DNA of 64,000 nt, taken from the NCBI GenBank assembly GCA_012656075.1, contig JAAKBF010000083.1, positions 124,001-188,000 on the forward strand. The letters run 5' to 3'. A program made the translations under genes and the position numbers. This document shows, in pieces, positions 46,184-56,732 of this stretch; the first letter of the stretch is position 1, and the number at the start of each line of letters is the position of its first letter. This stretch comes from Phytophthora hibernalis. Lineage: Eukaryota; Oomycota; Peronosporomycetes; Peronosporales; Peronosporaceae. Under the pieces are notes generated by a model. It saw only the letters and a list, made by a program, of their open reading frames with translations, did no database searches and had not been told where the DNA came from.

Positions 46184-48937
46184 CTACTTTTGTGGCCCGA
46201 AGGCTTCAGCCAGTACAACCTCCAATTGCTCATATGAGCGCTTGGACAACCCGACGGCGCAGGCGGCGAGGCTGTCACGGCCAATGTACTCGAGGTGCTG
46301 CTTCTTGCCAAGCAGCTTCTCGATATGAGCTTGTGCGTACGTCCAAGAACCCTGGTTAACCGGTTCTTCTTGCACCCATACAAACTTCTTCGCGTTCTCG
46401 AACTTGGCAAGTTCATCTGCGACCTGCTCGAACGGGAAGGGTGCCAACTCTTCCAAACGGACCAGCGCGATGCTGTCGGAGTTCTTAGAGCGCGCAAGTC
46501 GTTCCTTCGCGAGTTCGTAGTAGAATTTGCCCGAGCAGAAGTAGACCTTCTTGACCTGCGAGGGGTCCGTGATCGTCGGGTCTGAAAGCACAGGCTGGAA
46601 AGCTGTACCCGGCCCCATCTCGGACAGCGGCGACGTTGCGTCAGAAAGACGCAGCAACATCTTAGGGCCCATAATGACAACGGGTTTGCGGAATGTGCGC
46701 TGCTGTTGACGACGGAGCAGGTGGAAGAAGTTCGCCGGTGTGGTCACGTTGACGACAATCATGTTGGTATCGTATTGGAACTGCTTCCAGGACTCCGATT
46801 CCTTCAGGGATGAGCGCGGTGTCAGCGCGGGCGTATCAACAAGCTGCAAGAAGCGCTCAACGCGGCCGCTGGAGTGATCTGGACCAGCTCCATCGTTGCC
46901 ATGGGGCAACAACAGCATCAGGCCAGATTGGCGCATCCACTTGACTCGGCGCTGGACAGGAACTGATCGATCACGATTTGAGCGCCGTTGAAGAAGTCTC
47001 CAAACTGCGCCTCCCAGATCACCAGGTTGTTTGGGCTCTCGACAGAGTACCCGTACTCATACCCCATGACAGCAAGCTCCGACAGGTGGCTGTTGACCAC
47101 ACTCAGCTTTCCAACAGTGTCCGACGTCTTGGGCAGGTGATGCTGCAATGGGAAGTACTTCTCCTCGGTTTCCTGGTCCGTGAATGATGCGTGTCTCTGA
47201 CTGAAAGTGCCACGACGGCAGTCCTGTCCGGCAAGACGCACCGAGTGGCCATCTTGCATCAACGTGCCGAAGGCCATAGCTTCAGCTGTAGCCCAGTCAA
47301 CACGCATATCCTCAGGACTTTCGCCGTCCTTCACCTCCAACATTTTTGCCGCGACTTGATGTGCGTACGCTGCAGACGACCGTGAGGGCGAATACGGTCT
47401 GGTAGCTCTACGGACGCGAGGCCTACTTTGATGAGATTCTCAACATCAATACCAGTTGCGTCGTTCACATACAAGTCTTCAGGCTTAGGTTGCGCGATCG
47501 ATGACCACTTCCCTTGAATGCGTCAATCTCGGTGGGTTTGTAGCCTGAATCACCTGAGACGATCTTCAGCTCGTTCTCAAGGTGGTCGTGCAGGCGCTCG
47601 ACAGTCTTCTCGAAACTGGTGCGCGAGACAAGACCTACAGCCTCCAGCTCGTGGGCGAACTTGATTGGGAACCGCTCAGCTTGGTCAACACGTTCGTACA
47701 TCTTCGGCTGCGTGAAGCGTGGCTCATCCACTTCATTGTGTCCATGACGACGGAAAGTGATCAAATCGATGACAATATCCTTGTGAAACTGGTTGCGGTA
47801 CGCCACTGCAAGACGACACGCTCGGATAACATCCTCAATGCTCTCACCATTGACGTAGCACCGGCGCCTCAATACTCTTGGCGACGTCAGAAGCGTATCG
47901 TGTGGCACGGCCGTCAGGGTAAGTGGTCGTGTAGCCCACCTGATTGTTCACGATAATGTGCACCGATCCGCCAGTTTCGAAGTCAGGCAGCTGCGAGAGC
48001 GCCAACGCCTCCGGAACACACCCTTGTCCAGCAAACGCCGCGTCACCGTGCAGCAAAAGCGCCATCGCGTTCGTGTTAGCATCGCCGTCATTCTTGGCAC
48101 GCACTTTCCCGCCGCCACAGCATTGATGATCTCCAGGTGTGAGGGGTTGTGCACGAGCGACACATGCACCTTCTTGTCCGCGTACTTCTTGTCCACCGTC
48201 GTGGCAATGTGTGACGAGACGTCGTCAATGCCTCGGAAGTTGTCGGGGAACCTGAGTACCCGCGCACCTTGTGGAAGATCTTGTGGGCTGGGTACTCGAG
48301 CGACCCAACGAGCAGCGCCAGACGTCCACGGTGCGGCATGCCAATGACCACGTCCGACACACCCGAGGTCGTGCAGGCTTGCAACACCGTTTCCACTGCC
48401 GGCAGCATGGACTCAGCGCCTTCGCCCGAGTACCTCTTGAACGACGCGAACTTCTTAGCCATGAAGTTCTCAAACACATCAGCACGGATCATACTGGAGT
48501 AGGCGTTGCGTAGGTCGGAGGGTGACACTTCCTTGGTACTCAACGTCTCAGCAGCATTGGCCAGCCACTTCTTCTCCTCTGTCGACGTCACGTGCTCGAA
48601 CTCGAAGCCTGTTTTGCCGCAGTAGACGCGGTGCAGCTCGTCGTAGAGCTGTTGGCCGTTGGCGGCGGGTAATGACACCACCCCGGCCAGGTCTACAGCA
48701 GCCAGAGGTCGTGTCAATAGTGGTTGGAAGTTGGTAGCAGCGAGGCTGGCAACAGCAGAGCGCGACTGAAGTTGCAAAGGGTCCAGATCCGCTTGTAGGT
48801 GTCCGGATTGGCGGAAGACTGTGGCCATGGACTGTGCAGCTAGCGCCTCGATCGACGCAGCCGACGAGAAAGGTGCCTTGGTAGTAGGCCGGTGTGGGCC
48901 ACGCAGCGGCGCGTCAGGACACCGGGAGACGCAGCAT
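46184..48937 (-). CDS. 2-oxoglutarate/2-oxoadipate dehydrogenase E1 (DHTKD1-like)
   Basis: A thiamine-diphosphate-dependent E1 that decarboxylates a 2-oxoacid in mitochondria. Motifs in order: SFKRYSGEGAESMLP, VVIGMPHRGRLALLVGSL, NPSHLEIINAVAAGK, LLHGDAAFAGQG with IVNNQVGYTT (ThDP/Mg loop), FRRHGHNEVDEPRFTQP, VDWATAEAMAFGTL, GTFSQRHA, LVIWEAQFGDFFNGAQ, LPHGNDGAGPDHSS, HLLRRQQQRTFRKP and WVQEEP. The N-terminus has only about 35 residues before QSGHLQADLDPL, so the roughly 120-residue lead of OGDH is absent. That and the length (about 918 aa) favour DHTKD1 (2-oxoadipate; lysine/tryptophan breakdown). At least six small deletions break the frame (near 48251, 48108, 47854, 47511, 47345 and 46942). 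The 5' end is uncertain; ATG 48937 (MLRLPVS) could open a targeting peptide, and ATG 48828 lies at the core. Confidence 0.9.
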
Positions 48938-49228
48938 CACAGGAGACTTGGGCGGTTGAGACCGGAATGACAAATGATGCAGCGGATCATGAACGGACCT
49001 CTTCGACGTCAGACGGATACCTGCGATGCAGCATAATGTTGATGTGAGGCGGGGACTTGGGTCAAGAGAAAACCATACTGAAGTTGACCTGTGATATGGC
49101 ATGTAGGAAAAGATGGGAATCGCGAAATCCAAACGGTCGATAGGACGATTCGAGGCAGCATACAAAAAGTAAGACAAGTCGGACGTTGAAGCCGAACTGG
49201 GCAAAAAAGGACCCAGCCTAAGGTTTTG
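48938..49228. other. Promoter region of the DHTKD1-like gene
   Basis: On the minus strand CATTTGTCATTCCGG (about 48961-48976) resembles the oomycete Inr, 25-40 bp before the ATG at 48937. No other gene seen. Confidence 0.4.
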
Positions 49229-50636
49229 CTACAGCGTGTCAAGTTGAAGTGGTTCCTGGTCCTCTGCTAGCAATTCCAGCACTTGTTCGCGTTCCTGTGG
49301 GTCCTGCACGACGTCCAGTAGATTGCGAGCGAGTTCTAGTTGGTTGTCGTCCAGCATCACCTCCACAATCGGTACGTACCCAATGGGTGGGCGGATGGCT
49401 CCGGCCAAGGCCACCAAAGTCTCCCACTGCTCGGTACGGGCGAGTACACGCAGCAACGTCCACCAGAACTGCCGTGGAGCGACACTGTACTGTTCGGCGC
49501 AGTCTACTGCTAGCACGAGAGCTTGGCGGTGCACGGGTTTAGTGTCACGAGCTTCTGGATGGTCTCCACCAAAGAGCTGCCCACGAGTAGTCCGGCGGGG
49601 ACCGCCAGCGATCGCTCCATCGATCGTTGCATCTCGAGCAGTGTGAGCATATCGCTCGTCATCACCTGGTTGAACGAATCTGCAGCTCGAGACGCAGAGA
49701 GTTCGTGCAGCTCCGTAGCACTTGAGGACAGCGCAGACGCGATGGACGGCGTGGAGGTGTCGAGTGAGGCCTGAAACAACTTGCACGCCTCCTTTAGCCG
49801 ATTGCGCTTCGTCTCGAGCACACCGTCGCCGAACGCTGCCTTGCTCACTACCGCTGCGGCGTGACTGTAGTTCCCTTGCAGTATGCCCATCTGAAAGCTG
49901 TTGTGCACGTCGGAGCGAGCAATGAGCTGCTGACTGGCGAACAAGCGCGCTGCCCGCGGGTATTTACCCACCACACGCAGAAACTCGTCACCTCCGAGTC
50001 GTTTACCGAGCTGTATCATGATTTTGTAGATACTGTCTGGTGTGCTCAATGGGTTGGCACAGAGGCCTTTCAGGATATTCTCCTCTAGCGTGGCCGGCAC
50101 ACTCGTCGACGGTTTGGCGGGTGACTCGCACGCCTCCAGTATCGAATGTCAATTCTTGCTGCATCGCCACCGTAGCGGAGAATTCTCCGTCTTGATCATA
50201 CAAGACAGAGGCCTCGCTGATCCAGTTCTCGATCGCCAACAGCACTTGTTCGCGTTCCGAAGGTAGCCCAGACGCCTCTTGCTGTAGCACAACCTTGGCA
50301 GCACTGCGTCTGAATGCCGTGTAGAACGACGAGCAGCTGTGCGATGCATCCCCGGACGATAAGCACGCAGTCTTGTCGAAAGCATCGCTGTCCCGCGCAT
50401 AGTAACTCAATACATTCCCCATAACCGAGATCGCAGATAAAACGACGCTTGAAGGGGTCCTTAATCAATGTAGGGGCTACCCCATGTGATCTAAAATCGA
50501 TGCGACGCGGAACTTGGTCGTCTACTTGTTTGCAACTCACTTCATGTTCACATGCTGGTACAATCATAGACAATGAGCTTTTCATGCTAGGGTCATCATT
50601 AACCTTCGTCTCCAATCGCCTCGGGCTCAACAACAT
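49229..50636 (-). CDS. Vps16-C-domain protein, VIPAS39/SPE-39-like
   Basis: The C-terminal half is helical Vps16-C sequence: LEENILKGLCANPLSTPDSI, LGKRLGGDEFLRVVGKYPRA, ARLFASQQLIARSDVH, QFWWTLLRVLARTEQWETLV and LARNLLDVVQDPQEREQVL. The N-terminal part (from ATG 50636) has SHGVAPTLIKDPFKRRFICD. There is no beta-propeller and the total is about 470 residues, so VIPAS39/SPE-39 fits better than VPS16 itself. That protein partners Vps33B in endolysosomal tethering. Frame breaks occur near 50415 (G-run), between about 50160 and 50090, and near 49540. Its start faces the P450 start 147 bp away, so the two may share a promoter. Confidence 0.72.
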
Positions 50637-50712
50637 TCAACACTCAATAGAGATTTCATGGGCACGAGAGGACATTGCTCTCGATTGAGTTTCCAGTAGC
50701 AGTTCACTTTGC

Positions 50713-50725
50713 CATTCTGCAATTT
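50713..50725 (+). promoter_or_regulatory. Oomycete Inr-FPR core promoter of the P450 gene
   Basis: CATTCTGCAATTT exactly fits CATTYYNCAWTTT, the Inr plus flanking promoter region of oomycete genes. It lies 59-71 bp upstream of the P450 ATG at 50784, which places the transcription start here and argues against any start further upstream. Confidence 0.8.
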
Positions 50726-50783
50726 GCTCTCCACAGCACAAGCAACCAAACCAACTCAATCAACTCGCAACCCTGACACTTCG

Positions 50784-52301
50784 ATGTGGTCAAACTCAAG
50801 TCACGATGGAACTCACCAATCTGTGCTCTTGGCACTGGGCGCGTTGACGTATGCATCGTGGAAGGTCTTGAACCTGACCGTCCCGGTCCCGATGCAGGAC
50901 CTCTTCCGTCCAGTCTCAACGCTCCCGATTCTCGGCAACACTTTGGACGTGCTGCTTTTCAATAGGTACCGGATGAGTGACTGGATCAATGACCAAACCG
51001 ACGCCAGTGATGGCCAACCATGGATCCTTCAACTGCTCTTCCAACCACTCTGGGTCGTGCTCTCCATGCCCAACGACCTTCATGATGTCTTCGTGAACCA
51101 ATTTGAAGTGTTCGAGAAAGGTGGCACCCTCGGGGACATCTCATTCGATGTGTTGGGCCATGGACTACTCAATGCCAACGGAGACAAATGGAAACAGCAG
51201 CGTCGAGCTGCTAGCCACCTCTTCTCGACGCGAAGTATTCGAGATGTCATGGAACCGGTCATTCGTGAAAAGACCCTACAACTTCGAAATGTCCTCGCAC
51301 AATGCGCCGAGCGGAAGCAGACAGTCAGTATGAAGTCTCTACTGGGAAAGTTCACGAGTGACGTGTTCACTCGAATCGGTTTTGGGGTGGAGCTCAACCA
51401 ACTCGGTGGTGATGTTTTCAAGGATGAACAGCACCCTTTGGACATTGCACTGCATGCTGTGCAGAACCGTTTCCAGACTCCTGCTTGGATGTGGAAGTTG
51501 GCGCGGTTTCTCAATGTTGGCGCTGAAAAACGTCTGCGAGAAAACATGAAAACCGTCAACGACATGGTGCGCGACATCATGGTCCGATCCATCAGTGATG
51601 ATACGTCGAAGAAGAACTTGTTGACGTTGTTGATGAAGGACAACGCGACTGCCGACCAACGCGAGCTTCAGGACACGGCTGTCAACTTCTTCATCGCTGG
51701 GAAAGACACGACGTCTTTCAGTCTGTCGTGGCTCATCGTAATGATGAACCGCTACCCTCGTGTTCTGCAGAAGATCCGGGACGAGATTCGATCAGTGCTG
51801 CCGAAGCTTTTGACAGCCGGTGCGACACTGGAAGACACGCAGAGGCTGGTGTACTTAGACGCAGCAGTGAAAGAGAGTATTCGGTTGCAATCCGTGTCCA
51901 CGTATCGATGCACGACGTGCGATACGACCCTCTCGGACGGGGCGTTTATCAAGAAGGGATCTGTGGTGATCGTATCGAAGTACGCTGCAGCTAGACGCAA
52001 AGACGTATGGGGAGAGGATGCCGCCTTGTACAAGCCTGAGCGCTGGTTCGACGAGAAAACCGGTAAACCGAAGAACATCACACCGCCGCTGTTCATCGCG
52101 TTCAGCACGGGCCCACGCAAGTGCATCGGCATGCGCCTCGCTATGTTGGAGATGAAAACCGTCATGGCCGTGCTTTTCAGTCGCTTCGACATCGAGACGG
52201 TGGAAGACCCTTTCAAGATCACCTATGACTTCTCCTTTGTGCTCCCGGTCAAAGGCCCATTAGCCGTGCGTGTCCGTGATCGCACTCCTCCCAGTGTCTA
52301 A
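50784..52301 (+). CDS. Cytochrome P450 monooxygenase (CYP86/CYP704-like)
   Basis: An intact single-exon P450 of 505 residues. An N-terminal membrane anchor (SVLLALGALTYASWKVL, about 10-30) is followed by WKQQRRAASHLFS (helix C), the I-helix oxygen site FFIAGKDTTSF (about 302-312), the K-helix KESIR (about 363), PERW, and the haem loop FSTGPRKCIGMRLAMLE with Cys 447. ER-membrane, NADPH-P450-reductase dependent. The general look (fatty-acid omega-hydroxylase-like C-terminal half) suggests the CYP86 clan; the substrate is unknown. The frame is open upstream to 50709, but that codon is TTG and lies in the core promoter, so ATG 50784 (MWSNSSHDG) is chosen. No frame errors despite 1.5 kb. Confidence 0.95.
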   Translation: MWSNSSHDGTHQSVLLALGALTYASWKVLNLTVPVPMQDLFRPVSTLPILGNTLDVLLFNRYRMSDWINDQTDASDGQPWILQLLFQPLWVVLSMPNDLHDVFVNQFEVFEKGGTLGDISFDVLGHGLLNANGDKWKQQRRAASHLFSTRSIRDVMEPVIREKTLQLRNVLAQCAERKQTVSMKSLLGKFTSDVFTRIGFGVELNQLGGDVFKDEQHPLDIALHAVQNRFQTPAWMWKLARFLNVGAEKRLRENMKTVNDMVRDIMVRSISDDTSKKNLLTLLMKDNATADQRELQDTAVNFFIAGKDTTSFSLSWLIVMMNRYPRVLQKIRDEIRSVLPKLLTAGATLEDTQRLVYLDAAVKESIRLQSVSTYRCTTCDTTLSDGAFIKKGSVVIVSKYAAARRKDVWGEDAALYKPERWFDEKTGKPKNITPPLFIAFSTGPRKCIGMRLAMLEMKTVMAVLFSRFDIETVEDPFKITYDFSFVLPVKGPLAVRVRDRTPPSV

Positions 52302-52479
52302 TCTTGCACGTATTACAAGGCTTCTATAGGAAAATAACATAACATCAAAGAGAAGGCCACTTATCATGCATGTGTGAGTAGATGCTGAAAGTTGCACGTA
52401 TTTTTAGGTGACGCAAAATTGACACGTTCGTGCATTCTTCGAGGTCGTTACCATTCCGAGTTGGTTGTTAGCTTTCATC

Positions 52480-53590
52480 ATGGACGAAGACCAAAAGCAG
52501 CAGGTAACTCGCTTGTTGATACGACTTCATTGGCCCCACAACTAAGCTCGCGTGTCTGTCTGCCTTGACAGTTGCGAGATGACCTGCAGTTTGCCATCAT
52601 GAAGGCAGAGCAGCTCACTGTGCTTGACCCGAAGGCTCCGTCAGGATTGAAAAAGAACCCAATGGACATCAAGGCGCTGGCAGATGTGTTTGCTGTGTTT
52701 GGCTTTTTGCCAGACGATATCATCGACAAGCACGACCAATGCACGATTTTCAGGAAAATCCGCGCTGAGCTCGATGAGCTGCTCCGTGACTTGGCGATGA
52801 ATACGAAGAAGTACGATAATGCTGTTTTGCTGCGCGACCGTCTTAGACTCATCAAGCGCGAGTTCGTGGAGATGCAAGGCACGTACGAGACCCGTCGACA
52901 AGACCAGGAGACGCAAAAATTCAGCCGAGGAATTGTGCTAGCCAAGCAACGCAGTGACGTTCGTTGTGAGTCACGCACGGATGCGTGCGAGCGTGAAATC
53001 TTAATCAAGCAGGAGGAGCTGAGAAAGACTCAGGAAGTGGAGTGCATACAGCTAGAAACCTATCTGAATAAACTGCAGGAGCCTCACGTCAAGTTCTCAA
53101 AGCTGCTGCTGGAACTCAAGAACACCGAGAAAAATCTGGCACGACTAAAGCTGTTCGAGGATGCAAAAAATGTTTTCGTTCGTGTGGATAGCATGGAGCA
53201 CGATCAACGCGCACTTAGCACTGCAAAGTTTGAAAAATTCAAGGAAAACAAGCGCGCTCTACTACTGAAGAAGCAACAACAGGAACTTGCTGAAGCTGAA
53301 GAAAACTGATGGAGAAGCGCTACGTGGTCATTCGAGCGAACGACAATCATCGGAAAATGTAAGTTCCTGATGTTTTTCTTCTGATTTCTACATGTAGAGG
53401 AGATTTAATAGATTGGATTCGCTGTTGGTTGGTTTGGCAGGGATGTGCAACGAATGAAAAACCTGACAAGCGATATGAAGCATGCGCATACAAAGGACAC
53501 ACACGACAAAAGGTGTTTTCAACGGACGCCGAAGCCACAGTGCGAAAATCCCATGGCGCAACTTCCAGCACATATCGAGGCCAGCAGTTA
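52480..53590 (+). CDS. Coiled-coil protein of unknown function
   Basis: Exon 1 (52480-52503, MDEDQKQQ) joins across a 68-bp GT-AG intron (52504-52571) to a 245-codon exon ending in TGA at 53309. The protein is mostly charged helix (ELDELLRDLAMNTKKYDNAV; LRLIKREFVEMQGTYETRRQ; FEKFKENKRALLLKKQQQEL). Just after the stop the next frame carries on in the same style (MEKRYVVIRANDNHRKM), then a GT-AG intron (about 53359-53441) and RMKNLTSDMKHAH, so a one-base loss near 53308 may have cut the last about 65 residues. No family recognised. A cytoskeletal or ciliary role is possible but unsupported. Confidence 0.68.
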
Positions 53591-54054
53591 CTGAACACGG
53601 TACAAGGCAAGCGGCTCGAAGTTGCTAGTCTCTGCCTGCTCCATGACAGCGAAAATGGTGTTGTTCCACCTGGATCGGTGGGTTATCACTAATTATTCTT
53701 GTGTCGTCCAGCAGAACTAACAGAACTTCATCTTTGGTTTCGAACAGATCATCTATACGGGATAGCACTGGCGCTACCAATCTACCTGGAGTCGATGAAC
53801 GAAATTGGCGGACCGCCTTGGCTTAAAGTGACGCTCGAATGGCTGCAAGTTGCATGCTTCGTTTGACCAAAGTGCCGCTCACGTTCACTGGCGACATGAA
53901 CGCCAACAATCTCACTACTAATACGGATAACTACATGTATTGCAAGAACGTAAAGGGTAATGGATAGAGGCCTCGCATAAAATTTTCAACATGTTTCAGC
54001 CAACCATCACTGATCGATTGGGTAGTGGATGTACTCCGCTATGGTCACATGTAC
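53591..54054. other. Intergenic
   Basis: No convincing gene; TACATGTA at 53932. It ends at the TA target site of the next transposon (54053-54054). Confidence 0.4.
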
Positions 54055-54321
54055 AGTGCGCGCGGAAATCATAAGACACAATTTATTTTCGGTCCTAATT
54101 TCTACGAATCAAACGCAATGAATGTAATCTTCTAAGCCAATGATAAGCCGGTCTTGACAAGTGCTGCTTGCTGCAATCCGACACGTGAGGGCGGAGCCAC
54201 ACTCCAAAATTCGCCTTCGGGGACCTGGTCGAGCGCGGAAACGTTATGGTAGGTGAGCATTGCCTGCTTAGTGAGATCTTTTAGAGATTCTTAGGTAGTC
54301 TAAGATGCATTGGTGGACCCC

Positions 54322-55252
54322 TCAGTATTTAGTCTTGTATCCTTCGAGCCGGTAGACCTCCATGCAGCGTTTTTTCATCGATCCGACGAGGCTCTTCAAC
54401 GTCGTCAACAGAATGCCATCCCAAGCTTTCTTGATGGCCTTCACGAGGTCATGCTTGGTGTCAAACTGCTTGCCGTTCAAGTACACTGCCCTGGCCAATA
54501 TTGGTGTCAAACTGCTTGCCATTCAAGTACACTGCCCTGGCCAATATTCCCCACAGGTTTTCGATCGGATTTAAGTCAGGAGACTTAGCAGACAACCACA
54601 TTACACGCACATCTTGGTCCTCAAGGTACCACTTGGCCACTCGAGCAGTATGGATTGAGGCGTTATCCGACTTTCCTTTTGAGCTAAAAGCACCCCACAC
54701 GAACACACTTCCTCCCCGGACTGGCGGATAGAGTAGATCTGTTTCTCCTTTCGCAAGTCACGCCAATAGTATTGGTACCCGCCAGGACCGTCCAGGTTAA
54801 ATTTTTCTCGTCAGAGAACACCACAGAGCTCCAGTTGGCACCGTGTTCCACATGCTTCATTGCCCACTTCAACCTGTTAGCAATGTGGTTGGCGTTCATC
54901 ACTGGGCAGGCCACTCGCTTCTTGTGCACCATGCTCTCCGAGTCATGAAGCACTTCCTGCACTCTGCGCAACGAGATGGGTAGCTGTAACGACTCTTTCA
55001 GCTGGCGAGCGCTCACTCCCGTCTTTGACGCCTCCCGCAGCAAGCGACGCTCCGCTGCCGGTGACAGCATTCGTGGCATCCCCTCGTACCATACGCTTCC
55101 GGGTCACTGAGGAAGTTATGCACTACGTTCCTGGAACGCCCTATCCGCTTGGCAATGGCATTAGTGGACAGATTTTCTTCATGGTAGGCAACAATCTGAC
55201 CCTTCTCCATGTCCGTCAAGGGTTTGCCCCTCCCCATCTGCAGACACTGCAA
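54322..55252 (-). CDS. Tc1-type transposase of the split element (frame broken)
   Basis: The minus strand starts about 55252: MGRGKPLTDMEKGQIVAYHE, NAIAKRIGRSRNVVHNFL (HTH), a second HTH LLREASKTGVSARQLKESL, then the catalytic triad motifs SVVFSDEKN, SDNASIHTARVAKWY and SPDLNPIENLWG. The C-terminus is YRLEGYKTKY at 54322. Frame changes lie near 55080, 54800, 54660 and 54500. A 46-bp tandem duplication (about 54455-54546) inside the coding sequence repeats the segment encoding the VYLNGKQFDT region. Confidence 0.85.
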
Positions 55253-55368
55253 ACCGAAGCAGCAACCACGTACTATCCCTCATTAGTTTATCTTTTAAAA
55301 CTCTCGAGCTATTATACCAGAAGCCTCCAAACAGCTCATTCTTCCGTCAAACAGCGCCCATGCTCACC

Positions 55369-55373
55369 TACCC
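55369..55373. repeat. Target-site duplication (taccc), 5' copy
   Basis: Five bases directly before the 5' LTR; the same five follow the 3' LTR at 61238-61242. Confidence 0.85.
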
Positions 55374-55886
55374 TATGAGGTGAACGTGTTCAACATGGGT
55401 GTTCAACGGTAGGTGCGCTGCTTTCCGTTGCCGGAAGCACCCATACGCAGAAGGATCAGCGGCACGCTGAGCGTTTGACGCTGGCACGGACCCACCAGCG
55501 TAAACAAGACTGCGAGTGCTCAGCGTAGCACTATCGCATGGTTGCTGGGTGCGGTGCGGTTGCAACCGCGATCGCGCTCCAGCAAGCCGTTAGTTGCAGC
55601 CGCCTGCGTGCGGTAATGCCTGTGTTGCCAGCGGCAAACAAGCTAAGTACTAATATACCAGGTTGAGGAGCGAGGAGCGTTCATTCCAACATCTACTGCC
55701 TGCAGCGCAGGTGCTCCTCCTTCTCCGCGTCCAAGTCCCTGCCAAGGCCTTCTTGCCAAAGCAAAGTTGGTGGTCAGAGTTCCTTTGTTGACTCAGTCTG
55801 CAACTACCACTTGCAACCTACTGAGCAGCCTGTGTAAAGACCTGTGTCATCGTTGGCATACAAACGCCCAGTATACACACGTCGCA
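55374..55886 (+). repeat. Copia 5' LTR (513 bp)
   Basis: Identical to 60725-61237 except one noticed base (tatgaggTGaac versus tatgaggTCaac). Ends ...CACGTCGCA. Contains the usual R-U5-like GC-rich part. The sequence just after it, GGTTATGAGCCC, may be the primer-binding site and overlaps the gag start. Confidence 0.93.
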
Positions 55887-55890
55887 GGTT

Positions 55891-56658
55891 ATGAGCCCAA
55901 GCTCAGACACGCCGCCAGCTTCCCCATTGGCAGATGGCAAGCAGTCTGACGTCTCATCGCTGAGCCGTCAAGAAGCAGAAACACCGCCTGTCCAACGAGT
56001 GCTCGCCCACGGCCTAATCAGCAACAGCTCACCAGTGCCGATTTTCTCTCCGTTTGGAAGGCCACCTCCGCCCCAGACTCTCTACCAGGACCGAGCTCCA
56101 AGCTACGGTGCCCGCGTGCCGCAGCTCGCCGAGACAGCCGGGAGTGATACCAGTGTGGAAGATTCTACACTAGCTGTGATGAACAACAACCAGGCCGTTG
56201 GCAAGGTGCACATTGAAGGGAAGCTCTCCCAACCGCAGCAATACATTTCATGGCGAGCCCGCGTCCTGTCAGCTCTGAATGTATCAAACATGGCAAGGCT
56301 GGTGACAGGCCAAGAACCGTTCGATGCCAGCTCAAACATTCAGGTGCAGAATTGCTGGATTAACCGTGCGGCTAAAGCAAACAATGTTATCATCTCGGCA
56401 CTATCCGATGCAGTCATCGAGCGCTATGCCTCGTTGATTGATGAGGCTGATCCTGTACGACTATGGCACGTTCTCTACAACGACTACAGGCGTGGCCCAG
56501 CCGTTAATACAGTCGTGATACGATCGAAGATCTATGCCCGTGTGCTAGGTCACCAAGAGCTGGTCAGTGGATACATTGAAGACATTTTGTCGCTGCAGCG
56601 GCAATTAATCCAAGCTGATGATGCCCTCAGCGAGCATGAAATTGCGAAGTACTCCTGA
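55891..56658 (+). CDS. Copia gag (5' part)
   Basis: The ATG at 55891 (MSPSSDTPPASPLADGKQ) starts an Ala/Pro/Ser-rich leader. The Gag (UBN2-type) core follows: WRARVLSALNVSNMARLVTG, WINRAAKANNVIISALSDAV and LWHVLYNDYRRGPAVN...LRSKIYARVLGHQELVSGYI-like helices. The frame stops at 56658 in what should be a continuing gag-pol. The zinc knuckle follows in another frame. Confidence 0.82.
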   Translation: MSPSSDTPPASPLADGKQSDVSSLSRQEAETPPVQRVLAHGLISNSSPVPIFSPFGRPPPPQTLYQDRAPSYGARVPQLAETAGSDTSVEDSTLAVMNNNQAVGKVHIEGKLSQPQQYISWRARVLSALNVSNMARLVTGQEPFDASSNIQVQNCWINRAAKANNVIISALSDAVIERYASLIDEADPVRLWHVLYNDYRRGPAVNTVVIRSKIYARVLGHQELVSGYIEDILSLQRQLIQADDALSEHEIAKYS

Positions 56659-56732
56659 ATAATGTATCCGATGTGTTTCTACGTGTTGCATCGGACATGC
56701 AGGGTCAATTGTACAATTGACCTGCAACGCAG

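Noticed and set aside
50709..50783. Upstream extension of the P450 to 50709
   Set aside because: Begins with TTG and lies inside the Inr-FPR core promoter; ATG 50784 is better.
55368..55565. Identical 65-78-codon minus ORFs in both LTRs
   Set aside because: They are LTR sequence read backwards, not genes.
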